Assembly: GCA_965602635.1 (NCBI GenBank)
Contig: CBFCZU010000012.1
Coordinates: 1 to 33,225 of the forward strand
Direction: 5' to 3'
DNA from: CBFCZU01 sp965602635
GTDB taxonomy: Bacteria > Planctomycetota > Phycisphaerae > SM23-33
Length of the DNA: 33,225 nt
Below are positions 15,680-24,294 of the stretch, one piece after another (position 1 is the first letter of the stretch; each line of letters begins with the position of its first letter). The notes beneath the pieces were generated by a model. The model did not search any database and had not been told where the DNA came from. It saw nothing but the letters and a program-made list of their open reading frames with translations. A program made the position numbers and the translations under genes.

Positions 15680-16840
15680 ATGATGCTGCTTGGGAATGCG
15701 AAAACTAAACCCGGCTTTGCCATGATGATGGTCTTCATCCTGGTGGCCATCGGGGTGGTGCTGGGCATCGCGTACCTGTCCGTGGCTTCGCTCGACTTGA
15801 AGGTCTCGCAGAACTTCCGCTCGCTGGCGCGTGCCCGGTACCTGGCTGAATCCGGCCTGGAGCATGCCCTGTACACCCTTCGATTCTTCCCCGAGGACAT
15901 CGGCAGCAGCACTCTGGGGCCGTTCCACGCCGACGACAGCTCGGACAGCTACTATATCACCGCCCGGGAGGTGGACGGCGAGAAGGGCACCTACCTGGTG
16001 ACCGCCACGGCGACGGTCGGGGAGATAACCACGACCAGCACCGTCACCGTGACGCGCATGCCCGGCACGAACATCGAGCTGGAGCACAGCCTTCTGGTCG
16101 AGGCGGGGATGGTGTGGCTGCCGTGGGGCCTGAACGTCACGGGCGACATCCACGTCAACGGCACCCTGGTGAACGAGGCGGCCATTGACGGCGACGCCTC
16201 CGCCACCGCCGGCATCTCCGACCTTTGGTGGCGCATCACCGGCGAGGTGGACGGAAACGCCGACGCGGTCGAAGTGCCCCAGTTCCGCGTCAGCGACTAT
16301 GTGAGCTATACCATCGGCACCAGCGACTGCACCGCGGCGGAGTTCACGGAAAGCCACCTCACCTTCGACGACCCCCTCGCCAACGGCGCCGCCGTCACAG
16401 CCGCGAACCTCGCCGGGGTGGTGTATCTCAACCCCGACGACGGCAACAGCGTCGTTCTGCACAGGAACCTCGATTTCGCCGGGACGCTCGTCATCGAGGG
16501 CAACCTCGTGCTGGATGGCAGGAACATCACGCTGACGTCCGTGGAGGGCTTCCCGGCCGTGATTGTCACGGGCAGCATCATCGTCACCAACATGGCCCGG
16601 AACGTCACGATCAACGGCGTGGTGGTCGCACAGAACGGAATCACCCCCGACGCGGGCGGCGCGAGAAACTCCAGCACCACCGTGAACGGGTCGCTGATAT
16701 GCGGGTTGGGCGCCTATGACTCGGGCCTGCTCGGCAGCCACAATGTCAACTTCAACGAAAACGCGTCGCAACTGTACAACATGGGCGAAAGCGCCGAGGA
16801 AAGACTACCGACGGTGATCATGACAGAGTGGCACGACTGA
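15680..16840 (+). CDS. PilX/GspK-like pilus tip protein
   Basis: 386 residues. A hydrophobic N-terminal helix, GFAMMMVFILVAIGVVLGIAYLSV without its last residues, lies at positions 12-34; it lacks the Glu5 of other pseudopilins, as in GspK and many PilX proteins. It continues with LARARYLAESGLEHALYTLR, the PilX_N hallmark. The large C-terminal domain is Thr/Val/Asn-rich and looks like repeated beta-strands (about residues 200-340, with GTLVIEGNLVLDGRNITL and NVTINGVVVAQNGI), resembling the polymer-like beta-helical domains attached to PilX_N in environmental bacteria. It likely caps the filament or displays an adhesive surface. GGGAG precedes ATG 15680; ATG 15683 is an alternative start. Confidence 0.85.
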   Translation: MMLLGNAKTKPGFAMMMVFILVAIGVVLGIAYLSVASLDLKVSQNFRSLARARYLAESGLEHALYTLRFFPEDIGSSTLGPFHADDSSDSYYITAREVDGEKGTYLVTATATVGEITTTSTVTVTRMPGTNIELEHSLLVEAGMVWLPWGLNVTGDIHVNGTLVNEAAIDGDASATAGISDLWWRITGEVDGNADAVEVPQFRVSDYVSYTIGTSDCTAAEFTESHLTFDDPLANGAAVTAANLAGVVYLNPDDGNSVVLHRNLDFAGTLVIEGNLVLDGRNITLTSVEGFPAVIVTGSIIVTNMARNVTINGVVVAQNGITPDAGGARNSSTTVNGSLICGLGAYDSGLLGSHNVNFNENASQLYNMGESAEERLPTVIMTEWHD

Positions 16841-16977
16841 GTGTGCCGGACCCAGCCCCCCAGTGGCGGACGCGGGCCCGGCGGAGCGAGATGGATGTGG
16901 GCGGCGGTGCGGCAGAGAGCCCAAGAGCACCGGCCGCGACTGGAAAGCCGGACCTTTGCCTTGGTAAGGAGCAAGCG

Positions 16978-17310
16978 ATGAACCAGGTGAACGATCAAGT
17001 TGCCCCGGCGCCGGCCGGCGTGCGGAGCCGAGGGCTGCTGCTGGCGTGCGTTGCTCTGCTCGCGGTGCTGGCGATCGGAATATGGGCGAGCGGAACCCTG
17101 TCCCACGCCGCCGCCCCCGCGAAGACCGGCAGGGAGCTGCGCTTCAACGCCTCCACGCAGCGGATGAAGACGCTCGACGCCATAAATACCACAAACCGCA
17201 AGCTCGACAAGCTGATCTCGCTGCTGGAAAGCGGAAAAGTGCGAGTGTCCGTAATCGAGCTCAAGGAAGCGAAGGCGAAGGGAGATGTCAAGACAACACC
17301 CAAAAAGTAG
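16978..17310 (+). CDS. Small single-pass membrane protein of the pilus operon, unknown
   Basis: 110 residues, not recognised. A 20-residue polar N-terminus precedes one hydrophobic segment (GLLLACVALLAVLAIGIWAS, about residues 21-40). A short outer region with a heptad-like stretch follows (TLDAINTTNRKLDKLISLLE) and a Lys-rich end. The topology resembles small bitopic assembly factors such as PilN or PilO, but there is no sequence match. The frame is open for 50 more codons upstream; AAGGAG six bases before ATG 16978 fixes the start. Its last 26 bases overlap the start of the next pseudopilin gene. Position among the pseudopilins suggests a role in fibre assembly or regulation, which is inference only. 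Confidence 0.7.
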   Translation: MNQVNDQVAPAPAGVRSRGLLLACVALLAVLAIGIWASGTLSHAAAPAKTGRELRFNASTQRMKTLDAINTTNRKLDKLISLLESGKVRVSVIELKEAKAKGDVKTTPKK

Positions 17311-17827
17311 TCCGCACGGCACGAGCGGGCCTGTCAGCCTCACCCGCCCTAGGCGCTCCGTCACGGCCTTTACGCTCGCCGAGATGCTGGTGGTGATCGC
17401 CATCCTTGCCATCGTGGCGGCGGTCGTGCTGCCGAGGATGGTGGGCTCGAGCGACATGCAGGCCCGATCGGCGGCCAGGGTAATGATGGCCGACCTGGAA
17501 TACGCCCAAAGCGTGGCGATTACCGGCCAGGCCCCCATAACCGTCACATTCAGCATAGCCGGCAATTCTTATACGGTTTCTAACGCAAGCGGGCCTCTCA
17601 TTCACCCGATCACGAAGAAGACGTATGTGATCGAACTGGGCGAGGTTAAGGGAATGGAGAGTGTTTCCATAGCTTCGGCGAGCTTTGGCGGCGCTTCGTC
17701 CATGACCTTCGACGCCCTGGGAGCGCCCGACAACAGCGGAACGGTGACCATCACCGCCGGCGCCCACACGTACAGCGTGAACGTCGCACCGGTCGTCGGG
17801 CGCATAACGGTCATCAAGGCCGGATAA
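17285..17827 (+). CDS. Pseudopilin (GspH/FimT-like)
   Basis: 180 residues. A long 28-residue polar leader rich in Ser, Pro and Arg ends in SVTA, then FTLAEMLVVIAILAIVAAVVLPRM with Glu5. The following segment, ARVMMADLEYAQSVAITGQAPITVTF, is the GspH/FimT pattern, and the C-terminal domain is beta-rich (TVTITAGAHTYSVNVAPVVGRITV). It is likely a minor pseudopilin of the tip. The start overlaps the previous gene by 26 bases, and the purine-rich GAAGGGAG stands directly against the ATG, closer than normal. Translation may therefore depend on the upstream ribosomes. It is followed 11 bases later by pilM. Confidence 0.85.
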   Translation: MSRQHPKSSPHGTSGPVSLTRPRRSVTAFTLAEMLVVIAILAIVAAVVLPRMVGSSDMQARSAARVMMADLEYAQSVAITGQAPITVTFSIAGNSYTVSNASGPLIHPITKKTYVIELGEVKGMESVSIASASFGGASSMTFDALGAPDNSGTVTITAGAHTYSVNVAPVVGRITVIKAG

Positions 17828-17838
17828 GACAGCCGAAT

Positions 17839-19026
17839 ATGTTCAAGCTGCTTTCAAAAAGCGTGTGCGGACCCATAGGTCTGGACGTCGGGGCCGACGG
17901 CGTCAAGATGCTTCAATTGATCCACGCCGGCGGGAAGCTCGCCGTGCTGGCCGGGGCCCGCAAGCGCCTGCCCGAGGCCGCCGTGGAGACTGCTACTGAG
18001 CCCCAGGCCCGAAGGGGCTTTGCCGTTCAGGCCGTCAGGGAAATGCTCAGCGGCGGCGACTTCCGCGGGCGAAACGTGGTCAGCTGCCTGCGGGCGGATG
18101 AACTCGTCATCAAGAACGTCCGCCTGCCCCACATGCCTGAGCACGAACTGGCCAGCGCCGTCCAGTGGGAATGCCGGGAGCGATTCGGATTCGAGGTGAC
18201 CCCCGACCGCCTGCATTTCATCAACGCCGGCGAGGTCCGCCAGGGCAATGAGGTCCAGGATGAGGTCATCCTCATGGCCGCGCCCGAGAAAGAGATCCGC
18301 GCCCACCTGGACATGCTCAAGCAGATGCGGCTCAACCCGCTGCACATCGACGCCGAGCCGCTGGCCCTGTTCCGGGCGTATCAGCGGTTCCTCCGAAGGG
18401 CCGCCGATGAATCCTTCGTCAGCGTAATCGTGGACATGGGACTGGCCAGCACCAGGATCGTGGTGGCTAGGGGCAACACAACCATCTTCGTCAAGAGCAT
18501 CAACGTCAACGGCCGGAAACTCAACGAAAGCGTTGCCGGGGAATTGGGCCTGAGCTACGCCGAAGCGTGCCACTTCCGCCGCCGCCTGGCAGAGCAGAGG
18601 CTGGAAGAACAGATCGAACGCCAGGCCGGCGACCAACCCGACGGCTCGCCTGAGATGAGAGACCAGGTGGAGTGGTCGGTGCTGGACGCAATTCGCGGGC
18701 AGGTCGAGGCGCTGGCGCGCGAAATATCGCTCTGCTTGCGTTACTGCGCGGTGACGTTCCGGGGGCTTCGCCCGGGCAGGATAACCCTGACCGGCGGCGA
18801 GGCGTACGGCCCGGCGGTGGTGAAGCTCTTGAGCGAATGCCTGGACTTCGAATGTGTGGTGGGCGAGCCGCTGCGGCGTGTCGACCTGGGAGGCGGCTCT
18901 CTCGGGTCAGACCGACGCAGCATGCTCACCGAGTGGTCAGTGGTCACCGGCTTGGCGCTGAGAGGCCTGACGGTTGGCGACAGCGCAAGAAAGGGCGGAA
19001 ATGAAGGAAGCCGACTTTCTGCCTGA
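17839..19026 (+). CDS. pilM: Type IV pilus inner-membrane platform protein PilM
   Basis: 395 residues. An actin-like ATPase-fold cytoplasmic protein that docks to the N-terminal tail of PilN and links the PilNO platform to the assembly ATPase. The nucleotide-binding fold is marked by IGLDVGADGVKMLQL near the N-terminus, the DMGLASTRIVVARGN phosphate-2-like segment at about residue 198, and ITLTGGEA at about residue 315. The PilM-type stretch LPHMPEHELASAVQWECRERF is also clear. It overlaps the start of the PilN-like gene by 26 bases. Such PilM proteins occur in type IV pili and in PilMNO-based secretion systems, so gene content alone does not separate the two. Confidence 0.93.
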   Translation: MFKLLSKSVCGPIGLDVGADGVKMLQLIHAGGKLAVLAGARKRLPEAAVETATEPQARRGFAVQAVREMLSGGDFRGRNVVSCLRADELVIKNVRLPHMPEHELASAVQWECRERFGFEVTPDRLHFINAGEVRQGNEVQDEVILMAAPEKEIRAHLDMLKQMRLNPLHIDAEPLALFRAYQRFLRRAADESFVSVIVDMGLASTRIVVARGNTTIFVKSINVNGRKLNESVAGELGLSYAEACHFRRRLAEQRLEEQIERQAGDQPDGSPEMRDQVEWSVLDAIRGQVEALAREISLCLRYCAVTFRGLRPGRITLTGGEAYGPAVVKLLSECLDFECVVGEPLRRVDLGGGSLGSDRRSMLTEWSVVTGLALRGLTVGDSARKGGNEGSRLSA

Positions 19027-19630
19027 ATGGCTCCGGCAGCAGCGCGTCCGGCGCAAGCGGCTGATCCGCCAGGGCCAGCTGCTGGCGATCTGCATGGCAT
19101 GCATGGCCTTGCTGACGTGCGTGCGGCAGGCGTGGATTTCTGAAGCCCGGGCCACCTTGACGGGAATCCACGACCGGGCAGAGGCGCAGGACCGCCTGAT
19201 CGCCCAGATCCCGCCGCTGGAACGGCAGATGGCCGACCTCTTGATCAAGAAGCAGATCGACAGCGAGCTGGGCAGCCGCACCGATTGCACCGCAATGCTG
19301 GCCGAGCTGTGCCACTTGATGCCGCGGAACATGTCGCTGGCGTCGCTGGAGCTCAAGCCCGTGGAGATCAGGGTTGAGCCGGACCATCCGGCCAAGCGCA
19401 AGACCCGCCGCCCTGTGCGCGGCGACAGGAGGGCCGGGGTGAAGCTCGTCCGTCGCGTCCGGGTGGTGTTGGCCGGGCTGGCGCCCACGGACGTTGACGT
19501 GGCTAATTTCATCGGGCAGCTCTCCGCCAGCCCGCTGTTCGAGAACGTGAACATGGGCTACGCCAAGACGGTCCGCTTCCGGGGCCGCTCGGCCAGGGAG
19601 TTCCAGGCTAGCTGCTACCTGGCGAAATGA
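19001..19630 (+). CDS. pilN: PilN-like inner-membrane assembly protein
   Basis: 209 residues. The N-terminus MKEADFLPEWLRQQRVRRK corresponds to the INLLPW-type tail that inserts into PilM. One membrane helix follows (LLAICMACMALLTC, about residues 26-42), then a coiled-coil stretch (TLTGIHDRAEAQDRLIAQIP) and a periplasmic ferredoxin-like domain. That domain ends with SPLFENVNMGYAKTVRFRG and REFQASCYL, matching the PilN C-terminus. It forms heterodimers with PilO. Start 19001 is chosen because AAGGGCGG precedes it closely and the PilM-binding tail begins there. There is an unusual basic insert (KRKTRRPVRGDRR, about residues 130-145). Confidence 0.87.
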   Translation: MKEADFLPEWLRQQRVRRKRLIRQGQLLAICMACMALLTCVRQAWISEARATLTGIHDRAEAQDRLIAQIPPLERQMADLLIKKQIDSELGSRTDCTAMLAELCHLMPRNMSLASLELKPVEIRVEPDHPAKRKTRRPVRGDRRAGVKLVRRVRVVLAGLAPTDVDVANFIGQLSASPLFENVNMGYAKTVRFRGRSAREFQASCYLAK

Positions 19631-20184
19631 ACTTAAGGGAACCGGCTGGAATGATTCGGCCATCGCGTGACAACTTGATCGTCCTGGGAATCGTGGCGGT
19701 GATCGTCGTGACCTACATGGTGGTCATCTACCGCTGGCAGTCGAACTCCCTGGATGAGGTTCGCGGGGGGATCGCCGAGGGCGAGCGCCTGCTCGAGGTC
19801 AACGGCCAAAAGGCCACGCGCGTCCCCGCCATGATCCGCCAGGTTGAAAGGATGAAGCAGCGCTTCAACAAGGACTGGGACCGCCGCCTGCCCCAGCGGA
19901 CGGAACTGGCCGGGTTCCTTCACGAGATCTCCGCCAACGTCGCTCAGGAATGCCTGTTCAACCAGATGATCCAGCCGGGCAACCCGACCCGCGGACCGCT
20001 GTACAACCGGCTGCCGATCACCATGACCTTCGAGGGCGATTTCCTTGCCCTGGCCAGGCTCCTCCGGCGCGTCGATCAAATGGCCCGACTGACGAGGGTC
20101 GAGAAGTTGAGCATAAAGCCGGCCGACGGGCGCGACGAGCTGTCGATAGAGCTGGGCATGAATATCTATTTCACGGAGTACTAG
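19627..20184 (+). CDS. pilO: PilO-like inner-membrane assembly protein
   Basis: 185 residues. One N-terminal membrane helix (LIVLGIVAVIVVTYMVVIY, about residues 18-36) is followed by a coiled coil and a periplasmic ferredoxin-like domain with FLHEISANVAQEC and the PilO-type ITMTFEGDFLALARLLRRVDQMARLTRVE-like stretch, given here in shortened form. It partners PilN in the inner-membrane alignment complex that connects PilM to the secretin through PilP. ATGA overlaps the pilN stop, indicating translational coupling; a second ATG at 19651 would remove eight residues. The length is normal for the family. Confidence 0.88.
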   Translation: MNLREPAGMIRPSRDNLIVLGIVAVIVVTYMVVIYRWQSNSLDEVRGGIAEGERLLEVNGQKATRVPAMIRQVERMKQRFNKDWDRRLPQRTELAGFLHEISANVAQECLFNQMIQPGNPTRGPLYNRLPITMTFEGDFLALARLLRRVDQMARLTRVEKLSIKPADGRDELSIELGMNIYFTEY

Positions 20185-20223
20185 AAGCGGCCGGGCTTCG
20201 GCTTGGCTGAAGAGGTTCTGTTA

Positions 20224-20913
20224 ATGACAGGCAGCGTAAACAAGGTCTTTGATTGGAAGCGTCGCCTCGGGAGCCAACTCCAGCGCGACAAGAAGAAGAC
20301 CGTACTGCTGGTCGTGCTGCTGGTGACGGCGGGGACCATTGGCGGCCGGCTGGTGGCCTCCAAGGCTTTCCCTGCCCCCGCCAAGGCAAAGGCGGCGTCC
20401 GAGGACAGCAGGGGCGAGAGGCTGCTGCCGGATGTTTCCATGATGGGACCGTTCGCGCCGTCTTCCTCCAAGGCGCCCGGTGCCCCCCGGCCCGACGCCG
20501 CCGCCCGGCGGGAGGAGTATCTGACGAGCCTGGACCGGACAATCACGCGCGACCTGTTCAGGCCCAGCCCCGAGCTGTTCCCCCCGAGCGGAGACGACCG
20601 GGGCGCCAGTCGCCGCAGCGCCGAGGACACACGGGGCGGTCAGCCCTCGTGGTTCCGGCAAGTCAGGTCCTGGGTCGAGCAGGCCGGCCAGGCCCGGCGC
20701 GACGAGGCCGCCCGCGCAGAGGCCGTCCGGGCCCAGGCCGCTGCGCTGGAACTCCAGAGCACGATGGTCGGGCCGTCCTCCTCGGCACTGATCAACGGTC
20801 ACGTGCTGCGAAAGTCGGCTTGGATAAACGGCTTCCGCGTCAAGAGCATCGGCTCGGACAGCTGCGTCGTCACCAAGGACGGCGTGGACGTGGTGCTGCA
20901 CATGAAAGAATGA
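20224..20913 (+). CDS. PilP/MshK/GspC-like periplasmic connector
   Basis: 229 residues. A basic N-terminus and one membrane helix (TVLLVVLLVTAGTIGGRLV, about residues 27-46) precede a long Ala/Pro/Arg-rich linker. The C-terminus is a small beta-domain: LQSTMVGPSSSALINGHVLR, then SAWINGFRVKSIGSDSCVV and a final VVLHMKE strand. This is the homology-region fold by which PilP, MshK and GspC touch the secretin. The position between pilO and pilQ supports the same role. It lacks a lipobox, so it is a membrane-anchored connector (GspC-like) rather than a PilP lipoprotein. ATG 20224 has AGAGG eight bases upstream; a TTG at 20203 is less likely. Confidence 0.75.
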   Translation: MTGSVNKVFDWKRRLGSQLQRDKKKTVLLVVLLVTAGTIGGRLVASKAFPAPAKAKAASEDSRGERLLPDVSMMGPFAPSSSKAPGAPRPDAAARREEYLTSLDRTITRDLFRPSPELFPPSGDDRGASRRSAEDTRGGQPSWFRQVRSWVEQAGQARRDEAARAEAVRAQAAALELQSTMVGPSSSALINGHVLRKSAWINGFRVKSIGSDSCVVTKDGVDVVLHMKE

Positions 20914-20918
20914 CGTGT

Positions 20919-20936
20919 TGCCCCCGCGAAGGGGCA
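20919..20936 (+). terminator. Hairpin before the secretin gene
   Basis: TGCCCC pairs with GGGGCA around CGCGAA, followed by TTTG. It is terminator-like but short, located just after the connector gene and 115 bases before the secretin start. CCTAGTAAGGA occurs twice in this gap (near 20940 and 21030), once just ahead of the secretin ribosome-binding site. Confidence 0.4.
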
Positions 20937-21050
20937 TTTGCCTAGTAAGGAAAAGCTACAGAAGCGGGTCCGCACAGCCGGCGGGCCAAAAGAGGTCTTC
21001 GACGCAGAGCATCTTGCCGAGGGGCCTCAACCTAGTAAGGAGCTAAGGCA

Positions 21051-22961
21051 ATGAAAAGGCTCGAACGAACGCGTGCCGCAACGCCCGTAGTGGTGGCTGC
21101 GACACTGGCCCTTGTGCTGTGTGCCGACGTCCACTCCCAGCAGCCTGCCCCAGCGGTGGCTGAAGGGGAGCCCGTCGCTAAGACCGAGGTCACCGTCACT
21201 GATGCCGGAACGTTCCAACTGCACGTCCAGGGAACCGACATCAGGAAGGTTCTCCAGCTGCTCAGCACCCGCAGCGAGACGAACATCATCGCCACCAAGG
21301 ACGTCACGGGCACGGTGACCGCCGACCTCTACGACGTCACCTTCGCCGAGGCCCTCGAGGCGGTGCTCAAGTCGGCGGGCTTCGAGTACATCCGCAAAGG
21401 CAACTTCGTTTACGTGATGACGCCCAAGGAGAAGGCCGAGCGAGAGGCCGCTCTGCGCACGATGACGGTGAAGGTCTTCAAGCTCAACTACATCACCGCC
21501 GCCGACGCCAAGACGCTGGTCACGCCGGTCCTGAGCCAGAAGGGCGTGATCTCCACCAGCCCCGACGCCGCCGTTGGGATCGCCACTTCCAACAGCGACG
21601 CGGGCGGCAACACGATGGCCACCGAAGACGTCATCGTGGTCAAGGACTACCCCGAGCAGATCGAGAAGGTCACGGAGATCATCAAGAAGCTCGACGTCCG
21701 GCCGCAGCAGGTGCTCATCGAGGCGACCATACTCAGGGCCACGCTCAATGAGAACAACGCCCTGGGTATCGACTTCAACGCCCTGGCCGGCGTTGACTTT
21801 CAGGATCTCAACTCCACAAGCACGGCGTATCAGAACCTGACGATCGGCGACGTGCCCCAAGGGGAGCTTGACGAAGCGGGTGCGGCGTTCCGTACCGACT
21901 TCAGAGGCGGCGTTCCCCCTGGTGGGCTGAGCATCGGGTTCATCTTTAACGAGATTGCCCTGTTCATCCGCGCCCTGGAGAGCGTCACCGACGTGGCCGT
22001 GCTGGCCAACCCGAAGCTGCTGGTGATGAACAAGCAGCGCGGCGAGGTCATGGTCGGCAACCGTGACGGCTACCTGACCACGACGATAACCGAGACCGCC
22101 GCGACTCAGACGGTCGAGTTCATCGAGACGGGCACGCAGTTGGTCGTTCGCCCATACGTGGCGACCGACGGCTACGTCCGCCTCGAGATCCACCCCGAGG
22201 ACTCGACCGGCGGCGTCACCGCCGATCAGCTTCCGTTCGAGCAGACGACAGAGTGTACCTCCAACGTCCTGGTCAAGGACGGGCACACCATCGTCATCGG
22301 AGGCCTGTTCCGCGAGCGCACATCCAACAACCGCTCTCAGGTGCCCGTGATGGGCAACATCCCGGTCCTGGGGCATTTGTTCTCCGGGCGCGCGGAGGCG
22401 ACGACCCGCGAAGAGGTGATCATTCTGGTCACCCCCCACATCATCAAGCACGCCCCCGATGAGATCGTCTCCGAGCAGCTCAAGGACCAGGTCTGGCGGA
22501 TCCGCCTGGGCATGCGCCAGGGGCTCATGTGGTTCGGGCGCAGCCGGCTGGCGCAGGCGCACATGCGCTGGGCCAGGCAGCATCTGGCCAGAGGGCGCGA
22601 GCGCAGGGCGCTGTGGGACATCAAGCTGGCGCTGTCGCTGTCGCCCAGGCTGGACGAGGCGCTCACCCTGAGGGAGCGGCTGACCAACCAGGCTATCTGG
22701 TCGACCGAGCCGCGAGTCTCCAGTTCCGCCTACATCATCCAGAGGATGGTAATGCAGGAGCTTGGCCTGCCGGCCGAGAAGGTGCTGCCTCCCTTCAAGC
22801 CGCGTGACGCCGGGCTGCTGGATGAGGAAGTCCGCGACGCCCTTGGCATCGGCACCAGCCGGGAGCTGCCGCTGACGGCCGATCCGCGCGACCCCGAGAG
22901 CGTCCATGGCGGCCCCAAGCCCAAGCCGGCAGACGCCAATCCTGAAGGCAAAGAGAAGTAG
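21051..22961 (+). CDS. pilQ: Secretin (PilQ/GspD family outer-membrane channel)
   Basis: 636 residues. A signal peptide (about residues 1-30, hydrophobic VVVAATLALVLCA) leads to an STN/N0 domain (FQLHVQGTDIRKVLQLLS, about residues 45-120) and an N1-type domain (VKVFKLNYITAADAKTLV to VVKDYPEQIEKVTEIIKKLD). The secretin beta-barrel domain (about residues 225-475) has the VPVMGNIPVLGHLF motif and ends EEVIILVTPHII. It forms the multimeric gate through which the fibre or substrates pass. A further ~155 residues follow the barrel, with Arg/Leu-rich helices (RLAQAHMRWARQHLARGRER) resembling a TPR-like segment, which is unusual. AAGGAG precedes the ATG. Only one N-module repeat is visible, closer to short planctomycete secretins than to PilQ with AMIN domains. 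Confidence 0.93.
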   Translation: MKRLERTRAATPVVVAATLALVLCADVHSQQPAPAVAEGEPVAKTEVTVTDAGTFQLHVQGTDIRKVLQLLSTRSETNIIATKDVTGTVTADLYDVTFAEALEAVLKSAGFEYIRKGNFVYVMTPKEKAEREAALRTMTVKVFKLNYITAADAKTLVTPVLSQKGVISTSPDAAVGIATSNSDAGGNTMATEDVIVVKDYPEQIEKVTEIIKKLDVRPQQVLIEATILRATLNENNALGIDFNALAGVDFQDLNSTSTAYQNLTIGDVPQGELDEAGAAFRTDFRGGVPPGGLSIGFIFNEIALFIRALESVTDVAVLANPKLLVMNKQRGEVMVGNRDGYLTTTITETAATQTVEFIETGTQLVVRPYVATDGYVRLEIHPEDSTGGVTADQLPFEQTTECTSNVLVKDGHTIVIGGLFRERTSNNRSQVPVMGNIPVLGHLFSGRAEATTREEVIILVTPHIIKHAPDEIVSEQLKDQVWRIRLGMRQGLMWFGRSRLAQAHMRWARQHLARGRERRALWDIKLALSLSPRLDEALTLRERLTNQAIWSTEPRVSSSAYIIQRMVMQELGLPAEKVLPPFKPRDAGLLDEEVRDALGIGTSRELPLTADPRDPESVHGGPKPKPADANPEGKEK

Positions 22962-23035
22962 CAGATGTTTTTTTCCTCGTGATGTGAACATGGGAAGCTT
23001 AGAGGAAATAGGAAAGAGACTTGAAAGGATTCGCC

Positions 23036-24226
23036 ATGAAGCGAACTGCGACATTGACGCTGCTTCTGGCCGTAGCCGTCATTAGTGGATGCGAGGAGCC
23101 CGGCCTCCAACGGGCTGAGGCCTACAAGCGATACCACGAGACCCGGTCGCTGATGGTCTACGGCGTGGCGACGGAATGCTTCAAGGTCGGCGACCTGGAC
23201 AAGGCGTATGCCAACACGGTCCAGGCCATAGGCCTCGACGAGAACTACGTGCCCGCCCGGGTGCTGCTGGCGAAGGTGCTGCTTGAAAGGGCCCGCTACA
23301 CCCGCGCTCTCAAGGAGCTGGATAAGGCTGAGAAGCTTGCCCCCGGGAGCGCCGAAGTGGTCTTTCTCAGGGGCGTCGCCTTTGAGAAGCTCCGGCAGTT
23401 CCCCGAGGCGCTGAAGTGCTACCAGAAGGCCCGAGTGCTTGACGAGGAGAACGCCAATTACGTGACGGCATCGGCCGAGGTCCTCGTCTCGATGGGCAAG
23501 TCCCGGTCGGCGCTTGAGCTGCTGAAGACTCGCCTGTCGCGCGATGACACCGACCAGACCACACTCGCCCTCGCCGGCGAGCTTGCCATGCTGGTGGGCG
23601 AGCCGGCTGAGGCCGCCGAGTTCTTCCAACACTGCCTGGACGGCGATCCGCAGAACCTCACCGTGCGGGAGGAGCTGGCAAGGGCGCACTTCCTTGCCGG
23701 CAACTACGTCGAGGCGCTGGCCGTGCTGGAGAAGCTGGCGGCTCACCCGGTGTATCGAGACAAGGTCGCCTGGGTGCGCATCATGATGGGCAACAGTTAC
23801 CTGGCACTGAAGCGCCCGCGCCAGGCGCGTGACGCCTACCGCACAGCCACGGTGATCGAGCCCGAAGAGCCCCGCGCCTGGTCGAGCCTTGCCAAGGCCA
23901 CCATGGCCTTGGGCGACTTGACCGGGACCGTCCGGGCCGCCAGGCGGGCGCTGGACGTGGGAGGCGAATGCCTCGAAGCGACCACGCTGCTGGGCTATGC
24001 ACTGCTCCGCCAGGGCCGGGCCGCCGAAGCCAAGCGACTGCTCGCCGGCGCGGTCGCCAGCTACCCCAAGGACCCGGTCCTGCTCTGCACGCTGGGCCGG
24101 TGCTACGAGGCGCTGGGCCGAGACGACCAGGCCGTCGCCTGCTACGAGAACGTCCTCCAGTCGCATCCGGACCATACTCTCGCCAAGGCCCTGGCGGGCA
24201 AGCACGACCAGACAGCCAAGAAGTAG
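23036..24226 (+). CDS. TPR lipoprotein, possible pilotin or assembly factor
   Basis: 396 residues. The lipoprotein signal peptide MKRTATLTLLLAVAVISGC has its acylated Cys at position 19. Roughly eight to ten tetratricopeptide repeats follow (examples: AYANTVQAIGLDENYVPARV, ALKELDKAEKLAPGSAEVVF, ALKCYQKARVLDEENANYV, AVACYENVLQSHPDH). TPR lipoproteins next to secretins, such as PilF/PilW, act as pilotins that help secretin insertion. The repeat number here is larger than in those, so a broader scaffold role is possible. Start ATG 23036 is fixed by GAAAGGA and the signal peptide; a TTG at 23021 is also in frame. The preceding gap includes a seven-T run (22969-22975), unusual in this GC-rich DNA. 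Confidence 0.88.
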   Translation: MKRTATLTLLLAVAVISGCEEPGLQRAEAYKRYHETRSLMVYGVATECFKVGDLDKAYANTVQAIGLDENYVPARVLLAKVLLERARYTRALKELDKAEKLAPGSAEVVFLRGVAFEKLRQFPEALKCYQKARVLDEENANYVTASAEVLVSMGKSRSALELLKTRLSRDDTDQTTLALAGELAMLVGEPAEAAEFFQHCLDGDPQNLTVREELARAHFLAGNYVEALAVLEKLAAHPVYRDKVAWVRIMMGNSYLALKRPRQARDAYRTATVIEPEEPRAWSSLAKATMALGDLTGTVRAARRALDVGGECLEATTLLGYALLRQGRAAEAKRLLAGAVASYPKDPVLLCTLGRCYEALGRDDQAVACYENVLQSHPDHTLAKALAGKHDQTAKK

Positions 24227-24239
24227 GTGCCCGCGAGGG

Positions 24240-24268
24240 CGGGGCGCCGCGTTTGTCCCGGCGCCCCA
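24240..24268 (+). terminator. GC hairpin between the TPR and kinase genes
   Basis: GGGGCGCCG (24241-24249) pairs perfectly with CGGCGCCCC (24259-24267) around a nine-base loop. There is no U-tract. It sits at the border between the structural genes and the signalling cassette, where a processing or attenuation point would make sense. Confidence 0.45.
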
Positions 24269-24294
24269 CAAGCACTGAGCGAGGGGCTTGGACA

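Noticed and set aside
22965..23008. Seven-T run with TTTCCTC/GAGGAAA inverted repeat as a terminator
   Set aside because: The T-run precedes rather than follows the stem, and the downstream gene fits the same operon; too weak to annotate.
21027..23054. 675-codon open frame on the minus strand
   Set aside because: Antisense to the secretin gene; no recognisable domain.
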